In this document: positions 51,818 to 60,649 of the stretch, piece after piece | How positions within the stretch are numbered: position 1 is the stretch's first letter | Layout: the number at the start of each line of letters is the position of its first letter | Assembly: GCF_019645875.1 (NCBI RefSeq) | Contig: NZ_CP081000.1 | Span: forward strand, 4,464,001 to 4,528,000 | Direction of reading: 5' to 3' | DNA: 64,000 nt | From: Mycolicibacterium senegalense | Lineage (GTDB): Bacteria > Actinomycetota > Actinomycetes > Mycobacteriales > Mycobacteriaceae | Made by a program: the position numbers and the translations under genes | The notes under the pieces: model-generated | Databases searched by the model: none | What the model was told of the DNA's origin: nothing | The model's input: only the letters and a program-made list of their open reading frames with translations

Positions 51818-53683
51818 TTACCGGCCCTTGGTCCAGCTGCCCGCGTCGCCGACGATGCCGACGGGCACGGCGCCGGTCAAGCTGACATTCTGCACGCTCG
51901 GCCCGGCCGCGACGATCGTGGTGTCCTGCAGGATCGGCAACACCGTGGACATGTTCCACAGCTTGGGCTCGACCGCCTGGATCACCTCGGCGATGTTCTG
52001 CGAACCATCCAGTGCCGCATCGATCTTCTGCTGGATGCTGTGGTCACAGATGCCGGTGATGTTGCTGGGCGCCTGCACCAACGCGCCCGAGTCGGGAGCC
52101 GGGATGGGCTGGGTCGATGTCGGAGTGGTGACCGGTGCGGGGGCGGTACTGGTGGTCGGCTTCGGTGACGGCGACGGCGCGACACCGGGGACCGCGGTGG
52201 AGACAGCGGTCGCTTCCAGCGCGCGGCAGCCGTAGCGCGAGGCGAGGCTGGTGGCCAGGTCTCCCCCGGCCTGATGCCAGCCGACGACGGCGTCGACACG
52301 GTTGTTGGTCAGCGCATCGCCGTAGAGCGCAACGGGATCCAAAGCCAGCACCGAGGCGTCGATACCGACATTCCGCAGTTGATCGGCCGCGGTGTTGGCC
52401 ACTGCCACCGAAGTCGGATCATTGGATGCCACGCCCAGAACCAACGACAGCGGGTCGCCGTCCTTGGTGATGCGCTGCCTGCCGTTGCCGGGGGCCGGCG
52501 GCGCACCGGGCGCGGGAGGCTCGGCGGGTTCGATCTCGTATCCGGCGCCGCGCAACAGATCCAGTGCGGCCTCCCTCGACATCGCCGGAGGAGCCGTCGG
52601 CACATAGCCGGGATCTGACGGAGAGCGCACCTGGGCCTGGGCCAGCGTCACCGTGTTGTCGTCACCCGCACCCACCGACGCCAGCAGATCGACATCGATG
52701 AGACCCAGGATCGCCTTGCGCACCTGAGCTTGCTCCAAGGTGGGCTGCTGCCCCCGCAGGGTCAGCTGCATGACACGGGGCGTCACGATCCGGGCGGTGC
52801 GAACATCGGGGATCGCACTCAACTGCGCGAAAGTGGCTGCGCCGCCGTGCACCTGGGCCACCTGGGTGTCGCCGTTGCGAATCGAGTCGGCGAGTGCGGC
52901 GGGCGCACCACCGCGCCGGAACAGCACCAGATCGGGTTTTGCCGGCGCACTCCAGTACCGGTCGTTGCGGGCCAGCAGGATCTCATCGCGTTGCGGGTCA
53001 ATGCTTTCCACCCGGAACTGCCCGCCGGTCACCGGCATCGCACGGGCCAGACCGGCCCCGAAGCCACCCGGGATGTCCTTGACGATGTGAGCCGGCAGGA
53101 TGTCGTTGAACAGCTCCCGCCACGCCGGGTAGGGCTGCGAGAACGTCACCACCGCCTGCTTGCCGCCCTCCACCGACTGCACACCGGTGATCAGGTCGTA
53201 GCCGGCCGGGTCCACAACGCCTGGCTGGCTGACCATTTGGCGCCACAGATACCAGTAGTCGTCGGCGGCGATGGGCGCATTGTCGGTCCACTGCGCTTCC
53301 GGGCGGATCTTGTAGGTGACCGTGAATGGGTTCTCACTGGTGACCTCGGCCGATTCGAGCAAGGTCGGATCGAGCTCCCAGCGCGACCCCGTCGGCGACT
53401 TCGGGTCGGGCACCGGGCGGAACGAGCTCGGCAGCACCATCGAGGCGACCGCGGCATTCACCGGGGACTGGTCCGACAGCAGGTGCGGGTTGAAGCCCGG
53501 GCCGATCGAGTCGATGGCCATGATGATCTGTGTCGCCTTCATCGGAGGCGGCGGCGTCGTCTCTGTGGTCTCGGTGCTCTGCGGCGCCGGCGGCGGGCTG
53601 ACCGTACAGCCGCTGAACAGAAGCGCCGGCACCGAAACGAGCGCCCCGATCATCAGATGGGCGCGGCGGATGGGTGTCGGCAC
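51818..53683 (-). CDS. lpqW: Lipoprotein LpqW (solute-binding protein family 5 fold)
   Basis: A 621-residue lipoprotein. The signal peptide ends in a lipobox, LLFSGC, with the lipidated Cys at about residue 26. The rest is an SBP_bac_5 fold: QWTDNAPIAADDYWYLWRQM, ITGVQSVEGGKQAVVTFSQP, and the C-terminal VAVANTAADQLRNVGIDASV. Mycobacterial LpqW controls the branch between PIM and lipomannan/LAM synthesis (with PimE), not peptide import, and no permease genes are nearby. There is a Pro/Thr/Ser-rich insert before the last domain (APAPVTTPTSTQPIPAPDSG). Orthologue of Rv1166. Confidence 0.93.
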   Translation of the reverse strand: MPTPIRRAHLMIGALVSVPALLFSGCTVSPPPAPQSTETTETTPPPPMKATQIIMAIDSIGPGFNPHLLSDQSPVNAAVASMVLPSSFRPVPDPKSPTGSRWELDPTLLESAEVTSENPFTVTYKIRPEAQWTDNAPIAADDYWYLWRQMVSQPGVVDPAGYDLITGVQSVEGGKQAVVTFSQPYPAWRELFNDILPAHIVKDIPGGFGAGLARAMPVTGGQFRVESIDPQRDEILLARNDRYWSAPAKPDLVLFRRGGAPAALADSIRNGDTQVAQVHGGAATFAQLSAIPDVRTARIVTPRVMQLTLRGQQPTLEQAQVRKAILGLIDVDLLASVGAGDDNTVTLAQAQVRSPSDPGYVPTAPPAMSREAALDLLRGAGYEIEPAEPPAPGAPPAPGNGRQRITKDGDPLSLVLGVASNDPTSVAVANTAADQLRNVGIDASVLALDPVALYGDALTNNRVDAVVGWHQAGGDLATSLASRYGCRALEATAVSTAVPGVAPSPSPKPTTSTAPAPVTTPTSTQPIPAPDSGALVQAPSNITGICDHSIQQKIDAALDGSQNIAEVIQAVEPKLWNMSTVLPILQDTTIVAAGPSVQNVSLTGAVPVGIVGDAGSWTKGR

Positions 53684-53909
53684 GCTACTCAGGGTAACGA
53701 GCCCCTGCGGCCGTCACTGCCGCGCACCGGCACTCACAGTTCACCGGCTCCACAGCTACTCGTATCACCAGAATCGATCCAAGTCTTTCAAGGTGCAACC
53801 AAGACGGCACTGCCAGTGAGATTACCCCTGACATGCGCAGATGGCGGCACGACAACGGACCGGCGCCAGCGAACTACTCCAACTTCACGATTTTTGCATC
53901 TATCTCAGG

Positions 53910-53924
53910 CGATTCTCAGATAGC
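53910..53924 (+). promoter_or_regulatory. Shared upstream element of paralogue 5
   Basis: CGATTCTCAGATAGC matches CTACTCTCAGGTAGC of paralogue 4 at 12 of 15 positions and lies 67 bases before the start. A second TCTCAG eleven bases upstream (53903-53908) makes a direct repeat. The 293-base spacer from lpqW holds no gene I can support. Confidence 0.5.
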
Positions 53925-53976
53925 GTTCGCCGTCAGCCGGAGTGACCGGCACCACGCATCACGAGAGGAGACCCCG

Positions 53977-55164
53977 TTGCCACAAGCACTGCGGCCTTAC
54001 GTAACGGCCGGAATGGCGATCGCAGGCGCCAGCGTCATCGCCGTCACCCCCATATCGGCTCCCCCACCGCAGGCGGAGCGCACGATCGAATATTCGTCGG
54101 TCCAACTGTCGGGGTCGGTACAGGCGTTCGACGCCCCCGCCGCCGACACCGGCGCCAACGCGATCCCGCCGGAGCTGAGCCCCGCCGAGGCCTACCAGTA
54201 CGTCGCGATGCTGACCGCGGCGTACGTGATGGATGCCATCGCCCCGATCGTCAGTAACCCGACGCCGATCCTCAGCCAGGTCCTGGCCAACCAGTTCTGG
54301 TACGCGAACATCCTGACGATGGGGACCGTCACTGGCGCGACGAATCTCCTCGGGACGCTGCAGGAGGTGCCCGAGCACCTGAGCACGGCGGCCGCACAGC
54401 TGATGGCGGGTGATCCCGCCGCAGCGATCTCGACGGTGTGGAACAGCGTGGTGGTGGATTCGTTGATGGCGGTCGCGATACCGCTCATCCCGGCGCTTGA
54501 GATCCCTGTCGCGATCAGTCAGAACATCGCCAATGTCATCGCCGCCACGCCAACCATGGTGATGGAACTGGGTTTTGACGTACTCGGGATCGCCAACAAC
54601 ACCGTGGAGGCGACGGCGGCGTCGCTCCGCAGCATTGTCGAAGCGGCCGGATCCGGTGACCCGACAGCCGTCGCGAACGCGATCCTGGTCGCACCCGCCA
54701 ACATCGCCAGCGGACTCCTCATCGGCGACATCGCCGAAGGAGGACACAACCCGGGCTTGATCAACGGCCTTGCCAAACATCTGGTGCTGGCCCGGGAGAC
54801 CATCGCCGAAGCCCTCGGCGCGCCGCCACGGGAGATACCCGAGGCCGCCCCCGCAGCCAGGGCAGCTGCGGCAGAACCCATCGGTGTCAAAGCCGAAACC
54901 GTCACACTCACCGCCGAACCGGCCACGACGGAACCAAACACGACAGAACCCAAAGCGACGGAGCCCGAAGCGAAGTCCGTCGTCCGAACCAGCCCCAAGG
55001 CAGTGCCAGGAAAGGCCGGCCTGACCGGTAAACGTCATGCGGCGGCACCCAAGTTGGCGAAGACGATCAGCGACCGCGTCACGGCCACCGTCGACAAGCT
55101 GGGATCCAACGTGAAGAAAGCACTCACCAAACCGGACAAGACGGCTTCGACCGCCGGCCGGTAA
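53977..55164 (+). CDS. Exported Ala-rich helical protein with Lys-rich tail (paralogue 5)
   Basis: A 395-residue family member. The start is a TTG preceded by GAGAGGAG, because the family N-terminus PQALRPYVTAGMAIAGASVI then AVTPISAPP begins there; the earlier in-frame ATG would add 48 residues without homology. Motif NPTPILSQVLANQ at 94-106, repeat LMAGDPAAAISTVW and GSGDPTAVANAILVAPANIA as in paralogues 3 and 4. After a Thr/Glu/Pro segment (TEPNTTEPKATEPEAKS) comes a basic tail, APKLAKTISDRVTATVDKLG then SNVKKALTKPDK. More diverged than 3 and 4. Separated from them by lpqW on the other strand. Confidence 0.8.
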   Translation: MPQALRPYVTAGMAIAGASVIAVTPISAPPPQAERTIEYSSVQLSGSVQAFDAPAADTGANAIPPELSPAEAYQYVAMLTAAYVMDAIAPIVSNPTPILSQVLANQFWYANILTMGTVTGATNLLGTLQEVPEHLSTAAAQLMAGDPAAAISTVWNSVVVDSLMAVAIPLIPALEIPVAISQNIANVIAATPTMVMELGFDVLGIANNTVEATAASLRSIVEAAGSGDPTAVANAILVAPANIASGLLIGDIAEGGHNPGLINGLAKHLVLARETIAEALGAPPREIPEAAPAARAAAAEPIGVKAETVTLTAEPATTEPNTTEPKATEPEAKSVVRTSPKAVPGKAGLTGKRHAAAPKLAKTISDRVTATVDKLGSNVKKALTKPDKTASTAGR

Positions 55165-55178
55165 CCCGAACCACGAGC

Positions 55179-55225
55179 GGCCAGTTATCGCACGTCAGGC
55201 CCGAAAAGCCGTGCAATAACTGGCC
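55179..55225. terminator. Bidirectional hairpin between paralogue 5 and typA
   Basis: GGCCAGTTAT (55179-55188) with ATAACTGGCC (55216-55225), one mismatch, then GCACG with CGTGC and a 15-base loop. It lies between convergent stops. Confidence 0.7.
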
Positions 55226-55246
55226 ATTCGGCAGCTGAGAGTGAAA

Positions 55247-57148
55247 CTAGCCCCGCGCCTTGGCCCGGGCCTTCGCCCGCGCCCGCAGCGAGGCCGTCAG
55301 CTCCACCTTGCGCACGCGGACGACCTCAGGGGTCACCTCCACGCACTCGTCCTCGGCGCAGAATTCCATGGCCTGCTCCAGGCCCAATTCCAGCGGCCGG
55401 GCCAGGGTTTCCATGACGTCGGCGGTCGACGACCGCATGTTCGTCAGCTTCTTCTCGCGGGTGATGTTGATGTCGAGATCCTCGGCGCGCGGGTTGATCC
55501 CGACAACCTGGCCCTCGTAGGTGTCCTGACCGGGCTCGACGAAGAACTGTCCGCGGTCGGCCAGCTGGATCATCGCGAACGGGGTGATCGAACCGGACCG
55601 GTCGCTCACCAGCGAGCCGGTGTGGCGGGCGCGGATCTCCCCGGCCCACGGCCGGTAGCCCTCGAACACCGCGTTGGCGATACCGGTGCCACGGGTCTCG
55701 GTGAGGAAGTCGGTGCGGAACCCGATCAGCCCACGGCTGGGCACCACGAAGTCCATCCGCACCCACCCGGCGGCGTGGTTGGTCATCTGCTCCATGCGGC
55801 CCTTGCGGTTGGCCATCAGCTGGGTGATGGCGCCGACGAACTCCTCGGGGCAGTCGATGGTGAGCTCTTCGAACGGCTCGTGCAGCTTGCCGTCGATGTT
55901 CTTGGTGACCACCTGCGGCTTGCCGACGGTCAGCTCGAAGCCCTCGCGGCGCATCTGCTCGACCAAGATGGCCAGCGCCAGCTCACCGCGGCCCTGCACC
56001 TCCCAGGCGTCGGGGCGGCCGATGTCGACGACCCGGATCGACACGTTGCCGATCAACTCGGAGTCGAGGCGGTTCTTGACCATGCGGGCGGTCAGCTTGT
56101 GCCCGGACACCCGACCGGCCAGTGGCGAGGTGTTGGTGCCGATGGTCACCGAGATGGCGGGCTCGTCGACGGTGATGCGCGGCAGGGCGTGCGCGTGCTC
56201 GGGGTCGGCCAGGGTGTCGCCGATCATGATCTCGGGGATGCCGGCGACGGCGACGATGTCTCCGGCTACGGCTTCCTCGGTCGGATTGCGGTCGACGCCT
56301 TCGGTGGCCAGCAGCTCGGTGATCTTGGCGTTGGTGATCACCGGCGCGCCGTCGACCTCACGCATCCAGGCGACCTGCTGGCCCTTTTTGAGCCGGCCGT
56401 TGTAGATACGGATCAGGGCGAGGCGGCCGAGGAAGGCCGACGCGTCGAGGTTGGTGACCAGCGCCTGCAGCGGGGCCTCCGGGTCACCGGACGGGGCCGG
56501 GATGTGTTCCATCAGCACGTCGAACAGCGGGTCCAGGTTCTCGCCGTCGGGGTTCTCGCCGTTGGCGGGTTGCGTGGTCGACGCGATACCGGCCCGGCCC
56601 GAGGCGTACAACGTGGGCAGGTCCAGCGCCTTCTCGGCAGCCGCCTGGGCTTCCTCGTCGAGGTCGGAGGCGACGTCGAGCAGCAGGTCGTGGCTTTCCT
56701 CGACCACCTCGGCGATGCGGGCGTCGGGCCGGTCGGTCTTGTTGACCACCAGGATCACCGGAAGGTGCGCGGCCAGGGCCTTGCGCAGCACGAACCGCGT
56801 CTGCGGGAGCGGGCCTTCGGAGGCGTCGACGAGCAGCACCACACCGTCGACCATGGACAGGCCGCGCTCCACCTCGCCGCCGAAATCGGCGTGACCTGGG
56901 GTGTCGATGACGTTGATCACCGTCATCGAACCGTCCGCATGGTGCCGGTGCACCGCGGTGTTCTTGGCCAGGATGGTGATGCCCTTTTCCTTCTCAAGGT
57001 CACCGGAGTCCATCAAGCGCTCGACCGCGTCGTCGCCACGGTGCGTCAAGGCACCGGACTGTCGCAGCATCGCATCGACTAGGGTCGTCTTGCCGTGGTC
57101 GACGTGGGCGACGATGGCGACATTGCGAAAGCTCGGGCGTGAATCCAC
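55247..57148 (-). CDS. typA: Translational GTPase TypA/BipA
   Basis: A ribosome-associated GTPase of 633 residues, involved in 50S assembly and stress. G1 AHVDHGKTT, G3 DTPGHADFGGEVER, G4 NKTD, then EF-G-like domains and the TypA C-terminal domain (GRGELALAILVEQMRREGFE, TRGTGIANAVFEGYRPW, VEPGQDTYEGQVVG). The GTG at 57148 (VDSRPSFRNVAIVAHVDHG) is chosen over an earlier ATG because it gives a length close to Rv1165 (628). Opposite-strand frames here are shadows. Confidence 0.95.
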   Translation of the reverse strand: MDSRPSFRNVAIVAHVDHGKTTLVDAMLRQSGALTHRGDDAVERLMDSGDLEKEKGITILAKNTAVHRHHADGSMTVINVIDTPGHADFGGEVERGLSMVDGVVLLVDASEGPLPQTRFVLRKALAAHLPVILVVNKTDRPDARIAEVVEESHDLLLDVASDLDEEAQAAAEKALDLPTLYASGRAGIASTTQPANGENPDGENLDPLFDVLMEHIPAPSGDPEAPLQALVTNLDASAFLGRLALIRIYNGRLKKGQQVAWMREVDGAPVITNAKITELLATEGVDRNPTEEAVAGDIVAVAGIPEIMIGDTLADPEHAHALPRITVDEPAISVTIGTNTSPLAGRVSGHKLTARMVKNRLDSELIGNVSIRVVDIGRPDAWEVQGRGELALAILVEQMRREGFELTVGKPQVVTKNIDGKLHEPFEELTIDCPEEFVGAITQLMANRKGRMEQMTNHAAGWVRMDFVVPSRGLIGFRTDFLTETRGTGIANAVFEGYRPWAGEIRARHTGSLVSDRSGSITPFAMIQLADRGQFFVEPGQDTYEGQVVGINPRAEDLDINITREKKLTNMRSSTADVMETLARPLELGLEQAMEFCAEDECVEVTPEVVRVRKVELTASLRARAKARAKARG

Positions 57149-57204
57149 CCCGACATTCTCGCAGGCACGCCGGTCGATCACGAAAACGAGAGAGCCCCGT
57201 CACG

Positions 57205-57372
57205 TTGAAGTCCGCAAAGATCGCCCGCCTGAAGCCCAAGAAAAAGTGCTGCAGGAGCAAGCCGCGCTGCAAACGGTGCCCCCTGGTGCTGCACCAGGTC
57301 CGCAAGGCCGAACACCACGGAGCGAGCGGCAAAGAGCTGGACAAGGTCTTCAAACGGGCCAGGAAATCCTAA
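57205..57372 (+). CDS. Small Lys/Cys-rich protein
   Basis: About 55 very basic residues: KSAKIARLKPKKKCCRSKPR, then CKRCPLVLHQVRKAEHHGAS and GKELDKVFKRARKS. The pattern C-C-x4-C-x2-C could bind a zinc ion or an iron-sulfur cluster, and the charge suggests nucleic-acid or ribosome association. The start is taken as TTG at 57205; the frame stays open to an ATG at 57139 that overlaps typA. It lies 56 bases from the divergent typA start. I do not know a named family. Confidence 0.65.
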   Translation: MKSAKIARLKPKKKCCRSKPRCKRCPLVLHQVRKAEHHGASGKELDKVFKRARKS

Positions 57373-57435
57373 GGTTCGCGAGTACCGTTTCAGGTATCCG
57401 TCACGTGTGCGATGGGCGTGCTTGGAGGTGCCAGG

Positions 57436-57702
57436 ATGACGGTTTATGAAGCGCTCACGGTCGCTTTGATCATGGTGCTGGCCGCGGGGACCACGGTCGC
57501 GATCTACGTGGGCATGGCCAACTGGATCGGGGCCTGTTACATGGTCCGCTGCAGCGAATGCCACCACCTCACCTTCGCGTCGGCGAACCAGCCGCAGGCC
57601 TCCTGCGCGCACTGCCGCCACCCGATGCTGCTGCACCCGCTGTATGCGACGCAGCACCCGGGCCACGCCGTGCGGGTGGTCAACGACCGGTTGCGGTACT
57701 GA
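57436..57702 (+). CDS. Single-pass membrane protein with zinc-ribbon
   Basis: An 88-residue protein: one membrane helix near the N-terminus (EALTVALIMVLAAGTTVAIY), then a Cys4 zinc-ribbon, RCSECHHLTFASANQPQASC followed by AHCRHPML, with two CxxC knuckles 17 residues apart. It starts at an ATG with GGAGG eight bases before it. Its function is unknown; the ribbon would be cytoplasmic or external depending on orientation. It converges on the sugar dehydrogenase gene, with six bases between stops. Confidence 0.75.
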   Translation: MTVYEALTVALIMVLAAGTTVAIYVGMANWIGACYMVRCSECHHLTFASANQPQASCAHCRHPMLLHPLYATQHPGHAVRVVNDRLRY

Positions 57703-57708
57703 GGGCAC

Positions 57709-60588
57709 TCACAGCACCGACGGAACCTTGTCGAAGGTCACCACGTAGTCGGTGTTCGTGCCGGGTGTGACGATGGTGTGGGTCTGCGTTCCGCCGTCGG
57801 ACCAGCTGACGAACACCAGCTGACCGTCCTCGACGTATTGCGGTGACGGGACGCCGAGGACCCGCTCGACACCCACCACCGACGTCTCGGTGTGAGAACC
57901 GGTGTAGGGCTTGCCGTCGATGGTGAAGACTGCGTCCGGGTCACTCGCGGTGAACGTCTGCGTGACGGTGTTCGGGTAGACCATGGCCGAGGAAGTCGTG
58001 GACAGGCCGGTGCTGTCGGTGACCGTCAGCCTGACCTCGTACCAAGTGTCCGCCGAGTTGTGCGGGTCGGTCGGAACGGTGATGCTGCCCGTCTTGCCGA
58101 CGACATTGCTGGTGACCGGATGGATGTGGTCGGCGTGGTGGAACACCACGGTCCAGTTGTAGGCGCTGTCGGGCAGTGTTTCATCTTGATCCAACGCCGA
58201 ACCGGTGAACGAAATGGTATCGCCGGCATTGTATTTCGTGTTGTCGAGGGGGTCGCCCAGCGGCGTGGTGATGGTCAGGTCGTGCGGCGCGGTGCTGCCG
58301 ACGGTGATCGACTGCGTGTCCTGCCCCGTCTTCTCCCCGTCGCTCACGGTCAACGTCACGTGGTAGGTGCCGTTGGTGTCGTAGGTCTTGGTCGGATTGG
58401 CCTGTGTCGAGGTGGTGCCGTCACCGAAGTCCCAGTGATACGTGAGCGTGGTGTCCGGGTCGGGGTCACCGGAGCCCTGCGACGAGAAGTCGACGACCAG
58501 AGGCGAATACCCGTTACTCGGCGTCGCCGTGAGAACAGCTGTCGGAGCCCGATTTCCGCCCGACGGTGCGATCACCGACAGCTCACCGGGATAGATGTTG
58601 AGTTGATAGATGTTGCCGTCGGGCCCCTGGATCAGCCGTACCGGCGTCCCCGCCCGGCCGTCGAAGGGCTGCTCGCCGACGTAGCTGGCGTAGTTCTCGT
58701 CGAGGGTCAGCACCTTGATCCAGCCGAGCGTGTAGTCGGCGACGAAGACCTTGCCCTGGTACTCCTCGGGGAAGGTGTCGCCGGTGTACACCAGGACAGA
58801 GGTGATCGAGGCGGTTCCGGCGGGCGTGTTGTGGTCGTAGGAGTAGATCGGATTGACGTAACCGCAGCCGACACATACGCCTTCAGCACCGGGCCACCCG
58901 TAGTTGGCGCCCTTCGTCACGACGTTGAGCTCTTCCCACGACGTGTCGCCCACATCGCCTACCAGCAGCTGGCCGTTGGGCGCGACGTCGAACCGGAACG
59001 GGTTACGCAGTCCGTAGGCCCAGATTTCCTTGCGGGCACCCGGTGTGTTGTAGAAGGGATTGTCCGTCGGGATCGTTCCGTCAGGGTGGATCCGCATGAT
59101 CTTGCCGTGGATGTTGGTCAGATCTTGCGCGTTGGTGCTGACCGAGTTGTCGCCCTTGGCCCAGTAGATGTAATCGGCGGCGTCGCCGGGATTGTCCTCG
59201 TAGTAGATTTCCCCGCCGTGGTGGATGGGCCCGGCCACCTCGTCCGACGCGATCAGCACCTTCTCGGAGGCCAGGATGGCGGCTTGATCACCGGAGAGCG
59301 TGAAGCGCGACAGCACATCGGTGTCGTTGCCGTTGGTGTATGACACGTAGACGTAGTGGTTTTCCGCGAAGTTCGGGTCGACCTCGATGCCACCGATACC
59401 GCTCTCGAAGTCGGTCTTGGTCGGCAGGACCACCACGGTGGTCGTCCCCTGTCCCTCCTGGTAAAGCTTGATCGCCCCGCCCTTTTCGGCGATCAGGATT
59501 CCACCGTCGTCCGGCAGGAACCGGAAATCCACCGGTTCGGACAGCCCCGACACGATCACGGTGCGTTCGAGCTCCGCCGGCAGCCCCTCGGTGGGCTCTC
59601 CGCACGACTGCGTCACCTGCTGAAGCGTCAACGTACCCCAGGCCGTCACCGCTTCGGTGAAGTCGGAAATCGGTGGAGCGGAGAGGATCTGGTCAGCCTG
59701 TCGGCGCACCCAGCCGAGCACGGCCCACAACGCCGGCGAATCCGGCGTCTCCCCGGGGGCGGGCCCTGCCAGCAGGGGCATGATGTACTCGTTGATCACG
59801 CCGCCGAGCTTCTGGGCGATGGGAGCCACCGTCGTGAAGACGTTGCAGAAGCAACCCCAGGCCTTCTGGATCGGCTCGGGTGAATTCGGCCCCGGAAGCG
59901 GCAGCGGCGGGATGGTGATCGCTTTTGCCTGCGTCTGGGTCTGCAGCGTCGCCGTCGGTTTCGGCACCGTGTCGAGCGCTTCGATCTTGGCTTTCATGAC
60001 ACCCAGAAATGTCGCGCGCTCGGTGTCCTCCGCCCGCTTCAACTGCGGCTCCGTTTTGCGCGCCTTCGAATTGAGCTCACCGGCAAGATGATTCGACGAA
60101 CTCAGCGCATGGGTGTCTTCTGCGACTTGCGGCTCGTCCGATGTCACCGGCTCTGACTCCAGCTCGACGACAACCGCCGGTTGATCGGGGAGGTTCGGCG
60201 GTACGTCCGGTGCGTCCTTGACGGCGCCCCTCGTGTGCGCCCCGCCCGAGCTACGAATGATCACACCGCGGTCGAGGGTGACAACGGATTGCTCGGCCGT
60301 GGATCTCTTCGGGATCAGTACTTTCGAGCGTGACCTGGCGCGCCGCTCGGAAGACCCGGTGGCCGCTGTCGCCGTGGGCTGAGGGGATGCAGCCGGCGGT
60401 TGCGGATCCGTCGCGGGCTGGCTGTTCGCTTCCGACGACGGCGATTCCGAAGTCGACGTAGAGGCGGTCTCGTCAGCCGATGCCACCCCGGCAGGAGAGG
60501 CGACGGCAGCGCCGAGCCCTAGGGCGACTGCCACCGCGCCGACGCGGGCGGCGTGCTTGACTCCGGCGCCGACAGGCTGACTGAACAT
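57709..60588 (-). CDS. Exported PQQ-dependent sugar dehydrogenase-like protein with PKD domain
   Basis: A 959-residue secreted protein. Signal peptide KHAARVGAVAVALGLGAAVA then SPAGVASADE, cleavage after ASA. Next comes a Ser/Pro/Thr-rich region of about 200 residues. A glucose/sorbosone dehydrogenase beta-propeller follows (about 330-680): FRFLPDDGGILIAEKGGAIK-like start, GGIEVDPNFAENHYVYVSYT, IHHGGEIYYEDNPG, RNPFRFDVAPNGQLLVGDVG. A PKD domain (about 685-770: TYHWDFGDGTTSTQANPTKT) and two further beta domains end the chain. The start could be 18 bases upstream (ATG at 60606). Substrate unknown; a cell-surface sugar oxidation or binding role is inferred. Confidence 0.85.
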   Translation of the reverse strand: MFSQPVGAGVKHAARVGAVAVALGLGAAVASPAGVASADETASTSTSESPSSEANSQPATDPQPPAASPQPTATAATGSSERRARSRSKVLIPKRSTAEQSVVTLDRGVIIRSSGGAHTRGAVKDAPDVPPNLPDQPAVVVELESEPVTSDEPQVAEDTHALSSSNHLAGELNSKARKTEPQLKRAEDTERATFLGVMKAKIEALDTVPKPTATLQTQTQAKAITIPPLPLPGPNSPEPIQKAWGCFCNVFTTVAPIAQKLGGVINEYIMPLLAGPAPGETPDSPALWAVLGWVRRQADQILSAPPISDFTEAVTAWGTLTLQQVTQSCGEPTEGLPAELERTVIVSGLSEPVDFRFLPDDGGILIAEKGGAIKLYQEGQGTTTVVVLPTKTDFESGIGGIEVDPNFAENHYVYVSYTNGNDTDVLSRFTLSGDQAAILASEKVLIASDEVAGPIHHGGEIYYEDNPGDAADYIYWAKGDNSVSTNAQDLTNIHGKIMRIHPDGTIPTDNPFYNTPGARKEIWAYGLRNPFRFDVAPNGQLLVGDVGDTSWEELNVVTKGANYGWPGAEGVCVGCGYVNPIYSYDHNTPAGTASITSVLVYTGDTFPEEYQGKVFVADYTLGWIKVLTLDENYASYVGEQPFDGRAGTPVRLIQGPDGNIYQLNIYPGELSVIAPSGGNRAPTAVLTATPSNGYSPLVVDFSSQGSGDPDPDTTLTYHWDFGDGTTSTQANPTKTYDTNGTYHVTLTVSDGEKTGQDTQSITVGSTAPHDLTITTPLGDPLDNTKYNAGDTISFTGSALDQDETLPDSAYNWTVVFHHADHIHPVTSNVVGKTGSITVPTDPHNSADTWYEVRLTVTDSTGLSTTSSAMVYPNTVTQTFTASDPDAVFTIDGKPYTGSHTETSVVGVERVLGVPSPQYVEDGQLVFVSWSDGGTQTHTIVTPGTNTDYVVTFDKVPSVL

Positions 60589-60649
60589 GGGCCCCCACGA
60601 ATCCATCTCCCGTTCTCGAGGAATGGAGCGGGACGATCGTGCCCAGACT

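Noticed and set aside
53833..53976. 48-codon N-terminal extension of paralogue 5
   Set aside because: It runs through the conserved upstream element; the family N-terminus and RBS are at the TTG 53977.
55241..57082. 613-codon open frame opposite typA
   Set aside because: Low-information His/Gly/Val-rich translation; typA is certain.
57892..59343. 483-codon open frame opposite the sugar dehydrogenase gene
   Set aside because: Arg/Val/Gly shadow with no RBS and no domain.
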